9,421 nt of DNA from Patescibacteria group bacterium. Its GTDB lineage: Bacteria > Patescibacteriota > Gracilibacteria > UBA1369. The notes under the pieces are model-generated. The model had not been told where the DNA came from, did no database searches, and saw only the letters and a program-made list of their open reading frames with translations. Shown in pieces: positions 1 through 6,047 of the stretch. A program made the position numbers and the translations under genes. Position 1 is the first letter of the stretch. Each line of letters begins with the position of its first letter. The stretch spans positions 1 through 9,421 of the forward strand of contig JAHJEW010000031.1 of NCBI GenBank assembly GCA_018825335.1, in the 5' to 3' direction.

Positions 1-64
1 ACTCAAAGACGCAAGGATTCTTTTCCAGATGAGCGATCTGTTCGCTCGAGAATATTGTTCTCAT
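1..64 (-). CDS. Transposase OrfA, N-terminal fragment (IS150-like)
   Basis: The frame begins at ATG 64-62 and runs off the left edge after 21 codons. The protein starts MRTIFSSEQIAHLEKNP. This matches the remembered opening of IS150-like OrfA proteins (a phenylalanine/serine start, a short helix ending in LEKNP or LKANP, then a helix-turn-helix), which bind the IS ends. In full-length elements OrfA is joined to the DDE integrase frame OrfB by frameshifting, but neither the helix-turn-helix nor the frameshift site is visible here. There is no convincing Shine-Dalgarno sequence. A 9-bp stem-loop lies 5 bp upstream of the start codon and could limit translation. The fragment is too short to show whether the transposase is intact. 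Confidence 0.65.
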   Translation of the reverse strand, partial: MRTIFSSEQIAHLEKNPCVFE

Positions 65-69
65 GTGTT

Positions 70-101
70 CTTTTGTTAATTGATATTAATTCTAACAAAA
101 G
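70..101 (-). repeat. Stem-loop just upstream of the transposase start
   Basis: CTTTTGTTA (70-78) and TAACAAAAG (93-101) form a perfect 9-bp inverted repeat around a 14-nt A/T-rich loop. In the transposase mRNA the stem ends 5 nt before the ATG. Some IS elements use such structures to block translation from transcripts that start outside the element. That role is inferred here. A transposase-binding site is the alternative. Confidence 0.55.
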
Positions 102-109
102 AAAACCGA

Positions 110-138
110 CCTGTGTCCACTTTTTGGGGTACAGATCA
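110..138 (-). repeat. IS terminal inverted repeat
   Basis: On the minus strand this reads TGATCTGTACCCC, then AAAAAGTGGACAC, then AGG. It is the outermost part of the insertion element and the presumed transposase-binding and cleavage end. The inner limit at 110 is approximate because the partner repeat is outside the window. Confidence 0.6.
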
Positions 139-209
139 TGGTGGAGATACGGGGAATCGAACCCCGATCAGGCTGGTGTCAATGCAGCCGACGGAACCAT
201 CCTATCCCC
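139..209 (-). ncRNA. tRNA-like RNA, resembles a tmRNA tRNA-like domain without its message part
   Basis: On the minus strand a 7-bp acceptor stem is formed by GGGGATA (209-203) and TATCTCC (149-143), with a G3-U70 wobble pair, followed by A and an encoded CCA (142-139). The T arm is perfect: CGGGG, loop TTCGATT, CCCCG (166-150). Between them are only 36 nt, about five fewer than in a usual tRNA. A 5-bp stem GGCTG/CAGCC closes a 9-nt loop, and no proper D stem forms. G3-U70 and a D region without a stem are hallmarks of the alanine-accepting tRNA-like domain of tmRNA. The segment GGTTCCGTCGG also recalls the conserved GG-TTCGACGG of tmRNA 5' ends. No tag-coding region was found within 350 nt upstream. 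It may be a deleted tmRNA, an aberrant tRNA or a pseudogene. Confidence 0.5.
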
Positions 210-346
210 GCACACTACCGGCATAAATAAAATAGCAGCGGGACATTAGGAGATAATAAAAAAAACATAAAGCCGATCTGCATTTAACCCAAAACCCTTG
301 CGGAAACAGAGCAAAAAGCATAATATTTAACTGTCAATGCAGCCGA
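177..346. repeat. 15-bp direct repeat, two copies 155 bp apart
   Basis: TGTCAATGCAGCCGA occurs exactly at 177-191, inside the stem-loop of the tRNA-like gene, and again at 332-346 near the terminator. A partly complementary segment at 271-285 (AGCCGATCTGCATTT) can pair through CTGCATT with the upstream copy. The repeat may mark a duplication, a recombination or integration junction, or a deletion within an ancestral RNA gene. Confidence 0.6.
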
Positions 347-356
347 TGTAATCAAG
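210..356. other. Gene-free A/T-rich stretch upstream of the tRNA-like gene
   Basis: No credible coding frame was found. On the minus strand this would be the leader or promoter region of the tRNA-like gene. It contains several A/T-rich segments and a TTGACA inside the upstream copy of the 15-bp repeat, but no -10 box at the right spacing. TATCTCC on the minus strand at 255-249 repeats the 3' acceptor strand of the tRNA-like gene, which may be chance. Confidence 0.4.
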
Positions 357-383
357 AAAAGAGCCCCGTCGCGGGCTCTTTTT
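357..383. terminator. Rho-independent terminator, possibly bidirectional
   Basis: AAAAGAGCCC (357-366) pairs with GGGCTCTTTT (373-382) around a 6-nt loop, with five T residues at the right side and four A residues at the left. It works best on the plus strand, though no plus-strand gene is recognised just upstream. On the minus strand it would insulate the tRNA-like gene from transcription entering from the right. Confidence 0.75.
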
Positions 384-638
384 AATATAAGTTTCTCATG
401 GAGCAGATTAGGGCTGCAACAAGCCATATTCATTATGGCATTGCGCTACAATCAGCCCGACCGTGCAACCCTTAATAATGGCTGCCATAAGCCAAAAATA
501 GCGTATTATTTCGCCATAATTACCTGTGGAAATCCATTCCAAAAGCTCGCATTACGGCTTGTGTTTGCTAAAATTCGTATACCACGCACGCAGCATAGCG
601 AAGTGTGCTTTAGAAAAAATATTTCCTAACAAACATTT
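384..638. other. Non-coding stretch with clustered GCCATA half-sites
   Basis: I see no believable gene here; a 64-codon frame at 435-629 has no recognisable features. GCCATA occurs at 423-428, 484-489 and 513-518, and its complement TATGGC at 434-439. Two sets form palindromes: GCCATA-TTCAT-TATGGC at 423-439 and ATGGC-T-GCCAT at 478-488. They look like operator half-sites upstream of the HNH gene, but no regulator or clear promoter accompanies them. Confidence 0.4.
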
Positions 639-872
639 ATGACAAATTTATTCCCGACCGTCGCGCCGGCCAACGTCGCGCCCAAGTAAGAAACCACGCA
701 AACCCTCACCGACGCGCAGCTGTACGGGCTTTGCAAACAATATGGACAACAAGCCCTGGAAGCCCGCCGCAAGTTCATCGGCCTTTTGCCCGAAGTGTAC
801 AAACGACGGTTGTACGCCAAAAAAAGCTTCTCATCAATAAATGAATTTGCCGCCAAGCTGGTCACCGCCACT

Positions 873-894
873 GCGGGATCCCGCTAAGGCGGGA
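873..894. repeat. Short GC-rich palindromic insert carrying a stop codon
   Basis: The block has three units: GCGGGA (873-878), TCCCGC (879-884) and, after TAAG, GCGGGA (889-894). The first two form a 12-bp palindrome; the last two form a 6-bp hairpin with a TAAG loop. That loop contains the in-frame TAA of the HNH gene. It looks like a small REP- or MITE-like palindromic unit. No other copy was noticed in the window. Confidence 0.55.
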
Positions 895-899
895 CCGGC

Positions 900-1628
900 G
901 TGAGCGAGGAACAGGTTAATAGGGTGCTCAATCTTGAGCGCCGTTTTGAAGATAAACCGGTTTTGAAAAAGATACTTGTTAGCGGCGAAGTCAGCATAAA
1001 TAAACTGGCGAAAATCGCCTCGATAGCCACAAACAAAAACCAGGAAGAATTGGCCGGACTTGCAAAAATCTTACCATGCCGCGCGCTTGAAACCCTGGCC
1101 CGCGATGAGAGGCGACAAGCGTTGTCGGAATCTGTTCACGTGAACACCAATCCGCAACAATCACTCCTTACCGTCAACCTGCTCGCCCACCTGGACTACG
1201 ATCTGCAAAAAGACCTTTTGGAAAGGCAGAAAAAAGGCATCAACATAAATCAATTACTGAAAGATTTGCTTAAAAAGCATGATGAAGAATTGGCTCAAGA
1301 AAAACAAAAATTGGCGGAGGAGGAGAATCGAAGGGCGGAAATGCGGAACACGGCGACAGGCGCGCGGGAGAAAATACCGGCAACAGGCGCACATGCCAAA
1401 AAGCCATCCCGCTACATCCCCGCAAAAATCCGCCGCCAACTTCGCAAAGAACACGGAACCAAGTGTTCAATCCGAACATGCCAAAAACCGGCAACAACCA
1501 TCCATCACACACAAAGGTTAGCGCTAAGCCAAAATCATGATCCAAACTTTCTGTCACCGCTGTGCAGAGAGCACCACGCTATTGCGCACAGCATAGACCG
1601 GACTTATTGGAAGAAACGGCGGCCGTGA
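900..1628 (+). CDS. HNH endonuclease, C-terminal 242 codons from a GTG start
   Basis: This is the longest uninterrupted part of the HNH gene. Residues 1-100 continue the helical DUF222-like region. Residues 101-150 are charged and probably coiled coil. Residues 151-168 hold two ATGA repeats. The C-terminal HNH nuclease domain spans about 170-235. It has a C-x4-C pair (C189, C194), H202-H203, H213, N216 and the closing cluster LCREHHAIAH with C222, H225, H226 and H230, consistent with a metal-binding beta-beta-alpha nuclease. All expected metal and catalytic residues seem present, so activity would depend on whether the N-terminal half can be supplied. GTG 900 has no Shine-Dalgarno sequence and follows the palindromic insert, so it is an opportunistic start. 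Such proteins are often mobile or phage-related, and the target is unknown. The gene converges on the acetyltransferase, with 19 bp between the stops. Confidence 0.7.
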   Translation: MSEEQVNRVLNLERRFEDKPVLKKILVSGEVSINKLAKIASIATNKNQEELAGLAKILPCRALETLARDERRQALSESVHVNTNPQQSLLTVNLLAHLDYDLQKDLLERQKKGININQLLKDLLKKHDEELAQEKQKLAEEENRRAEMRNTATGAREKIPATGAHAKKPSRYIPAKIRRQLRKEHGTKCSIRTCQKPATTIHHTQRLALSQNHDPNFLSPLCREHHAIAHSIDRTYWKKRRP

Positions 1629-1647
1629 GGATGGCGCGCGGGTCATT

Positions 1648-2466
1648 TCAAGCAAAATTCCTGAAATCAACACGCGCCGTTTCCCGAAAGCCCTGCCCAC
1701 TGTAAAAACGGGAAGCCCCCTCATTTTGCGCGGCGAGCGTTGTCCATATCCTGTTATTCACGGGGCCCGCACAGGCTGAACGTGTGCCACCATTCGCAGC
1801 CTCCGCAACATAATGAAACCCGGCCTGCATAAGCCGCTTCCCAAGACCCGCGCCCCTGAATTTCTCCTCAACAAACAACTCATTAATATAAGTGCCGCTT
1901 TCGTCCGATTCCAGACCAATGAAGCCGATTATCCTGCCGCGGGGGCCGGTTGCACGGCCGCGGGCGCCATCTGCGACGCCGCTCCGGTCACAAATCCCAT
2001 AAAACGCGCCATTTCCAGCCTCAATAACCCTGCCAAGGTCGCCAAGATACTCATCAACCCCAAAAAGTCCATGATCCTGAAAAAAATGAGGATTAAGGCG
2101 AAAATGAATACTTTGCTGCCTCTTTAACTGACTTTTTATCCGCATCACATCATCAATTACATGAATCCCGTCCGGAAGTTCAAAGGACTGATCAAGCCTC
2201 CTTTCAACCACATAAAGTCCCGGATTAAAGCCGGATTGCTCCAGCTTATTGCCAAAACTTTGCCAATGAAAAGGAAACCGAACCTGTAATTGCGGAAAAT
2301 TTTCCACCCGGGCACGGAGCGCTAATTGCTCATACCACAGCGGAAAACCGGCCAAAGCTTCAGTTTCAGACACACCTTCGCAAAGATCCATCAAAAGATA
2401 GCTTTTGTACCGCAAATCGGTTACAACATTTCTTTTTTCTATAATGAGGGGAAATAGATCGTTCAT
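1648..2466 (-). CDS. GNAT-family N-acetyltransferase
   Basis: The 272-residue protein has a C-terminal GNAT fold. Beta-strand segment RIIGFIGLESDES (about 178-190) leads to YINELFVEEKFRGAGLGKRLM (about 193-213), where R204-G-A-G-L-G209 is the acetyl-CoA pyrophosphate-binding loop. NEGASRFYSGQGF (248-260) is the usual end motif. Residues 1-140 match no domain I recognise and may form an N-terminal acceptor-binding or degenerate GNAT half. Two stretches, about 161-177 (glycine, arginine, alanine rich) and 224-237, look like in-frame additions. Both are encoded by GC-rich DNA with small inverted repeats. The substrate cannot be told. The gene is 52 bp downstream of the KamA-like gene on the same strand and could be the last gene of the operon. 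Its start has no evident Shine-Dalgarno sequence; a TTGACT at 2494-2489 lacks a matching -10 box. Confidence 0.8.
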   Translation of the reverse strand: MNDLFPLIIEKRNVVTDLRYKSYLLMDLCEGVSETEALAGFPLWYEQLALRARVENFPQLQVRFPFHWQSFGNKLEQSGFNPGLYVVERRLDQSFELPDGIHVIDDVMRIKSQLKRQQSIHFRLNPHFFQDHGLFGVDEYLGDLGRVIEAGNGAFYGICDRSGVADGARGRATGPRGRIIGFIGLESDESGTYINELFVEEKFRGAGLGKRLMQAGFHYVAEAANGGTRSACAGPVNNRIWTTLAAQNEGASRFYSGQGFRETARVDFRNFA

Positions 2467-2518
2467 GAAAATACAATAGCAAAAGAGTAGTCAACTTTAA
2501 TGGGTAATGAAAGATAAA

Positions 2519-3619
2519 TCAACCTTTCCAAAGCATCACCGCGGGATCCCCCGGCTCATCCATTTCCTGCGGCAAATCCGGATATTCTATCTCCCGCCCA
2601 TCCCTGTCAAAAACCGCAACATGGCGCTCTTCATCCATGTACAAAAGATCTTCCCGCTGCACCTTCCCAAACGGAGAATCCAAAGCAAGCCGCGTTGAAT
2701 GAACCCACGCGGACGTTGTCCTGTTCAGTTCATCCATAATACTAAACAAGCGTTTCAGAGAAAGCCGAAAACCGGCGGAATACTTTATTGGATCGGGAAT
2801 AAATATAGAAAGATTCCGCACACCAATTTCGTCCAGCTCCGTCAACAATCTCTTTAATACAAGGAAATGATCGTTCACCTTTTTTAGCATGGGAAATTGG
2901 TTATATGACCGCACTCCGTGTTCATGCAGCATGGCTATTTTCGAGCGGACTTCATCGCAGATTTCATATGGATGAACAATATGGTGCACCACCCTCACAT
3001 TGGCCTGCGCAAGAGCTTCGCATCGTTTCTCGTCAAAAACCTTCGGTGAAAACGCAAGTGTTCTTGTGTGGATGCGGATATTGGCGATATTTGCCTCCGA
3101 TTTTAGCTTTTCAAGGATTTCGCGAAGGACATTATACGGTAAAAGCATAGGATCGCCGCCGGAAAGAATAACCTCATCTATTTCCGGATGGTCGGCCAGA
3201 AATCCCATTAGTGTGTCGATTTTTTCCGTTATATCGGGAAGGAATCTTTCATGCTGATCGGCCAGAACATCCGTCCGGCAGCAGTATCTACAATGACCCG
3301 CGCAGCTGTCCGTTGGCGTAAAAAGCAGGCGATATTCATACTTCCTAATAATTGTATCCTCCGCGCATTCGGGCATATTTCGTCTGTCATCCACAAAATC
3401 GGCAACCTCGTCGGCAGAATGAACCCCCATATGCTCATCTGTTGGCAAAACGCACCTGTAAAGAGGACCTTCATCGCTGCCCAAAGCCATAACCTCCTCA
3501 CGTACTTTTTGCGCGTAAAAAGGGGGAACCTTTATGGGTAATAAACGTTCGCGTTTCGCCAGGTCATTAAACTCTTCAAACCTGCGCGCGCCCGGAAATG
3601 ATTGCAGTTCTTTATTCAT
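2519..3619 (-). CDS. KamA-like radical SAM protein (lysine 2,3-aminomutase family)
   Basis: The radical SAM cluster motif C106-AGH-C110-RY-C113 would hold a 4Fe-4S cluster that cleaves S-adenosylmethionine. SGGDP (153-157) is the SAM-binding GGDP motif. Near the end, LALDSPFGK (311-319) aligns with the aminomutase motif D-x-PGGGGK, making K319 the likely pyridoxal-phosphate lysine and D314 a candidate substrate-amine aspartate. Aminomutases of this family move an amino group from C2 to C3 of lysine or glutamate; EpmB acts in elongation factor P modification. The length, 366 residues, lies between EpmB (about 340) and KamA (over 400). Substrate is unproven; no epmA, efp or ablB is visible. The GGGGG just before the start is a plausible ribosome site, about 11 nt away. 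The start lies 15 bp after the leuS stop, so the two are probably cotranscribed. Confidence 0.82.
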   Translation of the reverse strand: MNKELQSFPGARRFEEFNDLAKRERLLPIKVPPFYAQKVREEVMALGSDEGPLYRCVLPTDEHMGVHSADEVADFVDDRRNMPECAEDTIIRKYEYRLLFTPTDSCAGHCRYCCRTDVLADQHERFLPDITEKIDTLMGFLADHPEIDEVILSGGDPMLLPYNVLREILEKLKSEANIANIRIHTRTLAFSPKVFDEKRCEALAQANVRVVHHIVHPYEICDEVRSKIAMLHEHGVRSYNQFPMLKKVNDHFLVLKRLLTELDEIGVRNLSIFIPDPIKYSAGFRLSLKRLFSIMDELNRTTSAWVHSTRLALDSPFGKVQREDLLYMDEERHVAVFDRDGREIEYPDLPQEMDEPGDPAVMLWKG

Positions 3620-3634
3620 GGATGGATGCGCCCC

Positions 3635-6031
3635 CTATTTAACCACAAAACTCACCAGCTTCCCCGGAACATAGATTTTTTTGACGATTTCTTTGCCTTC
3701 CAGGTGTTTTGCAACGTTTTCCACTTCGGCCGCCGCCTTTAGCGCTTCCTCCAGCGAAATGCCGGTTGCGACCTCCACCTGTCCGCGTAACTTGCCGTTC
3801 ACCTGCACAGCCAGCGTCACAGTTGCCGAAACTGTTAAAGCCGGGTCGTACTCCGGCCATTTTTCGTTAAAAACGCTCTTTTTTCCGCCAAGATGCTTCC
3901 AAAGCTCCTCCGCAAGATGCGGCGCGAGCGGCGCGATCAGTCGCACCAGAATCCGCTTTCCCTCAACCGAAAGTCCCGTTTTAACCGCACCGTTCAAAAA
4001 CTCCATCAAAGCCGCAATCGCAGTATTAAATTGCATTTTCTCAATATCCTCCGTCACGCGCTTGATTGTTTTGTGCAGTAAGCCCAAATCCGCCGGCCCG
4101 CCCGCTTCCCCCGCAATAAACCCGTAAAATCTATCCACAAACCGCGCGATACCCGTAATCCCTTTATCATTCCAGTCTCCGCCATCCGTAAAAGGGCCCA
4201 TAAACATTAAATACATGCGGAAAACGTCACTCCCGTAAAAGCTCACGAACTCATCCGGACTAACCGTATTGCCCTTGGTCTTGCTCATTTTTAATCCCTG
4301 GTACTTGATCAGCCCCTGATGCACAAGCCGCGCAAACGGCTCACTGTGTGAAACAAACCCGAAATCTTTCAGCGCCATCATCACGAATCGGGCATAAATA
4401 AGGTGCATACAGGCATGTTCCGGCCCGCCTATGTACATGTCCACGGGCATCCATTTTTTTTCTATTTTTGGATTGATGAAGGCTTCCGCGCCGCTGTCCG
4501 CAGAGCCCGATCCGGCCATTAAATATCTCAAATAATAGAAACTCGAACAAACAAACGTATCCATTGTGTCGATTTCGGGCTTCCAGCCCTTTCCAAACAG
4601 CCTTTCAGTCCGAGCCTTTAGCTCCTTCGACTGCCCCAGCGGGGAAGTTCCTTTCGGCTTAAACTCGGTATCCGTTGGCAAAAGCCAAGGCAAATGCTCA
4701 TCCGGAATCGGGTGCGCCTTACCATCCGGATCATAAACGATCGGAATCGGCGCGCCCCAATAGCGCTGGCGCGAAATAAGCCAGTCGCGCAGCCGAAAAT
4801 TAACCACTCCGCGCCCGAGCTTCTTATCTCCCAGCCATTTAATCATCTTTTTCTTTGCGTCGGGAGTGGAAAAACCGTCCAGGAAGCCGGAATTCACCGC
4901 CGTACCTTCTTCAGCAAAAGCAGTCTCGCTCACATTTCCGCCCGAAACCACCTCCCGCACCGGCAGATCAAACTTCTTCGCGAACTCAAAATCGCGCTCA
5001 TCATGCGCCGGGACCGCCATAATCGCGCCCGTTCCGTAGGTCATAAGCACATAATCCGCTATCCAGACCGGAATCTTCTCTCCATTAACGGGATTTACCG
5101 CATATCCACCTGTAAACACACCGGTTTTATCCTTTTCCAGATCGGTGCGCTGCATCTCCGTTTTCTTCTTAACAGCTTTTATGTAAGCCATAATCTCCTT
5201 GCGCTGCCCATCCGTCACAATATCCAAAACAAGCGGATGTTCAGGCGCCAGAACCATGTAAGTCGCCCCGAAAAGCGTGTCCGGACGGGTCGTAAACACT
5301 TCCACTTTCCCTGCCGTCCCAACAAGTTCAAAAACCACATCCGCGCCCTCGCTCCTGCCGATCCAGTTTTGCTGCATAAGCTTGGTCTTTTCCGGCCAGT
5401 CAAGGTCGTCCAGCCCGTCCAGCAAACGTTGCGCATAATCCGTAATCTTCCAGAACCACTGCTTAAGCGGTTTTTGAACAACCTCCGTTGCGCACCTTTC
5501 ACAAGTGCCGTCCTGCGCCTGCTCATTGGCCAAAACCGTCTGGCAGGTGTCGCACCAGTTCACCGCCGCCTCCTTTTTATAGGCGATTCCGTGCTTGTAC
5601 ATCTGTAAAAAAAGCCACTGCGTCCACCTGTAATACTCCGGCTTACTCGTATTCAGTGTCCTGCTCCAGTCGTATATAGTCCCGATTTTCTTTAGCTGAT
5701 CAACCATTGTGGCCGTGTTGACCTCTGTTGACTCCGCCGGCGGCGTACCGGTTTTAATGGCATGATTCTCCGCGGGCAGCCCGAAAGCGTCGAATCCCAT
5801 CGGCTCAAAAACATTATAGCCTTTCATGCGCATATAGCGACCGAAACTGTCTGCCGGCCCGAAATTATACCAGTGCCCCACGTGCAGACGATCTCCCGAA
5901 GGGTAAGGAAACATCACCAGATTATAGAATTTTGGTCTTGATTCATCGTTCAGATCAACATTGTAATACTGCTCTTTTTTCCAGCGCTCCCGCCACTTGT
6001 TTTCGGTTTCTATGGGATTATATTTTGCCAT
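3635..6031 (-). CDS. leuS: Leucyl-tRNA synthetase
   Basis: This cytoplasmic class I synthetase charges tRNA-Leu with leucine. The catalytic Rossmann fold carries the HIGH-type motif HVGH (50-53) in FPYPSGDRLHVGHW and the KMSKT loop (581-585), a usual KMSKS variant. A zinc-ribbon insert has C160, C163, C177 and C180. The CP1 editing domain contains TTRPDTLFGATYMVLAPEHP (about 247-266) and GTGAIMAVPAHDERD (333-347), with the editing aspartate near 344. RDWLISRQRYWGAPIP (415-430) is a bacterial LeuRS signature. The anticodon-binding helical domain follows, and the C-terminal domain (VTLAVQVNGKLRGQV onward) ends at 798 residues, near the lower end of the usual 800-880. The gene appears intact. 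Start ATG 6031 lies 16 bp after the DUF3307 stop with no Shine-Dalgarno sequence; the sequence before it is A/T rich. No T-box leader is visible. Confidence 0.98.
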   Translation of the reverse strand: MAKYNPIETENKWRERWKKEQYYNVDLNDESRPKFYNLVMFPYPSGDRLHVGHWYNFGPADSFGRYMRMKGYNVFEPMGFDAFGLPAENHAIKTGTPPAESTEVNTATMVDQLKKIGTIYDWSRTLNTSKPEYYRWTQWLFLQMYKHGIAYKKEAAVNWCDTCQTVLANEQAQDGTCERCATEVVQKPLKQWFWKITDYAQRLLDGLDDLDWPEKTKLMQQNWIGRSEGADVVFELVGTAGKVEVFTTRPDTLFGATYMVLAPEHPLVLDIVTDGQRKEIMAYIKAVKKKTEMQRTDLEKDKTGVFTGGYAVNPVNGEKIPVWIADYVLMTYGTGAIMAVPAHDERDFEFAKKFDLPVREVVSGGNVSETAFAEEGTAVNSGFLDGFSTPDAKKKMIKWLGDKKLGRGVVNFRLRDWLISRQRYWGAPIPIVYDPDGKAHPIPDEHLPWLLPTDTEFKPKGTSPLGQSKELKARTERLFGKGWKPEIDTMDTFVCSSFYYLRYLMAGSGSADSGAEAFINPKIEKKWMPVDMYIGGPEHACMHLIYARFVMMALKDFGFVSHSEPFARLVHQGLIKYQGLKMSKTKGNTVSPDEFVSFYGSDVFRMYLMFMGPFTDGGDWNDKGITGIARFVDRFYGFIAGEAGGPADLGLLHKTIKRVTEDIEKMQFNTAIAALMEFLNGAVKTGLSVEGKRILVRLIAPLAPHLAEELWKHLGGKKSVFNEKWPEYDPALTVSATVTLAVQVNGKLRGQVEVATGISLEEALKAAAEVENVAKHLEGKEIVKKIYVPGKLVSFVVK

Positions 6032-6047
6032 TTTATAAAATTAAGAA

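Larger units (their letters stand above)
1..138 (-). mobile_element. Partial IS3-family (IS150-like) insertion sequence, left end
   Basis: The minus strand from 138 downward starts TGATCTGTACCCC, followed by AAAAAGTGGACAC. This resembles the terminal inverted repeats of IS150-group IS3 elements as I recall them. About 75 bp further in, a reading frame begins that looks like the N-terminus of this group's first transposase frame. The rest of the element, including the DDE catalytic domain and the other end, lies left of the window. The outer end sits exactly against the CCA of the tRNA-like gene. Target-site duplication cannot be judged because the other end is missing. The family assignment comes from remembered motifs, not a search. 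Confidence 0.7.
639..1628 (+). pseudogene. HNH endonuclease of DUF222-like type, interrupted by two in-frame stops
   Basis: One reading frame runs from ATG 639 to TGA 1626-1628, broken only by TAA at 687-689 and TAA at 885-887. The stretch between the stops (690-884) encodes TLTDAQLYGLCKQYGQQALE and more, ending INEFAAKL, the typical N-terminal half of this endonuclease family in candidate-phyla bacteria. The part after the second stop continues it with VSEEQVNRVLNLERRF. In the family as I recall it, AAKL is followed almost at once by GVSEEQV, so about a dozen codons including the stop look inserted. The first stop could be a CAA-to-TAA change. Preservation of the frame suggests recent inactivation, readthrough or sequencing error; restart is covered in the 900-1628 entry. 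Confidence 0.7.

Noticed and set aside
435..629. 64-codon plus-strand frame in the gene-free stretch
   Set aside because: No ribosome site, promoter or recognisable motif; length is within chance.
687..887. Recoding of TAA as a sense codon to explain the HNH gene
   Set aside because: rpsO uses TAA as its normal stop, and I know of no candidate-phyla bacterium that reads TAA as sense; only TGA is recoded in some.
1813..2127. 104-codon plus-strand frame opposite the acetyltransferase gene
   Set aside because: Low-complexity product without recognisable features, antisense to a clear GNAT gene.
4694..5608. 304-codon open frame on the plus strand opposite leuS
   Set aside because: It lies wholly antisense to a conserved synthetase gene, is rich in Arg, His and Ile with no domain pattern, and is best explained by the codon bias of leuS.
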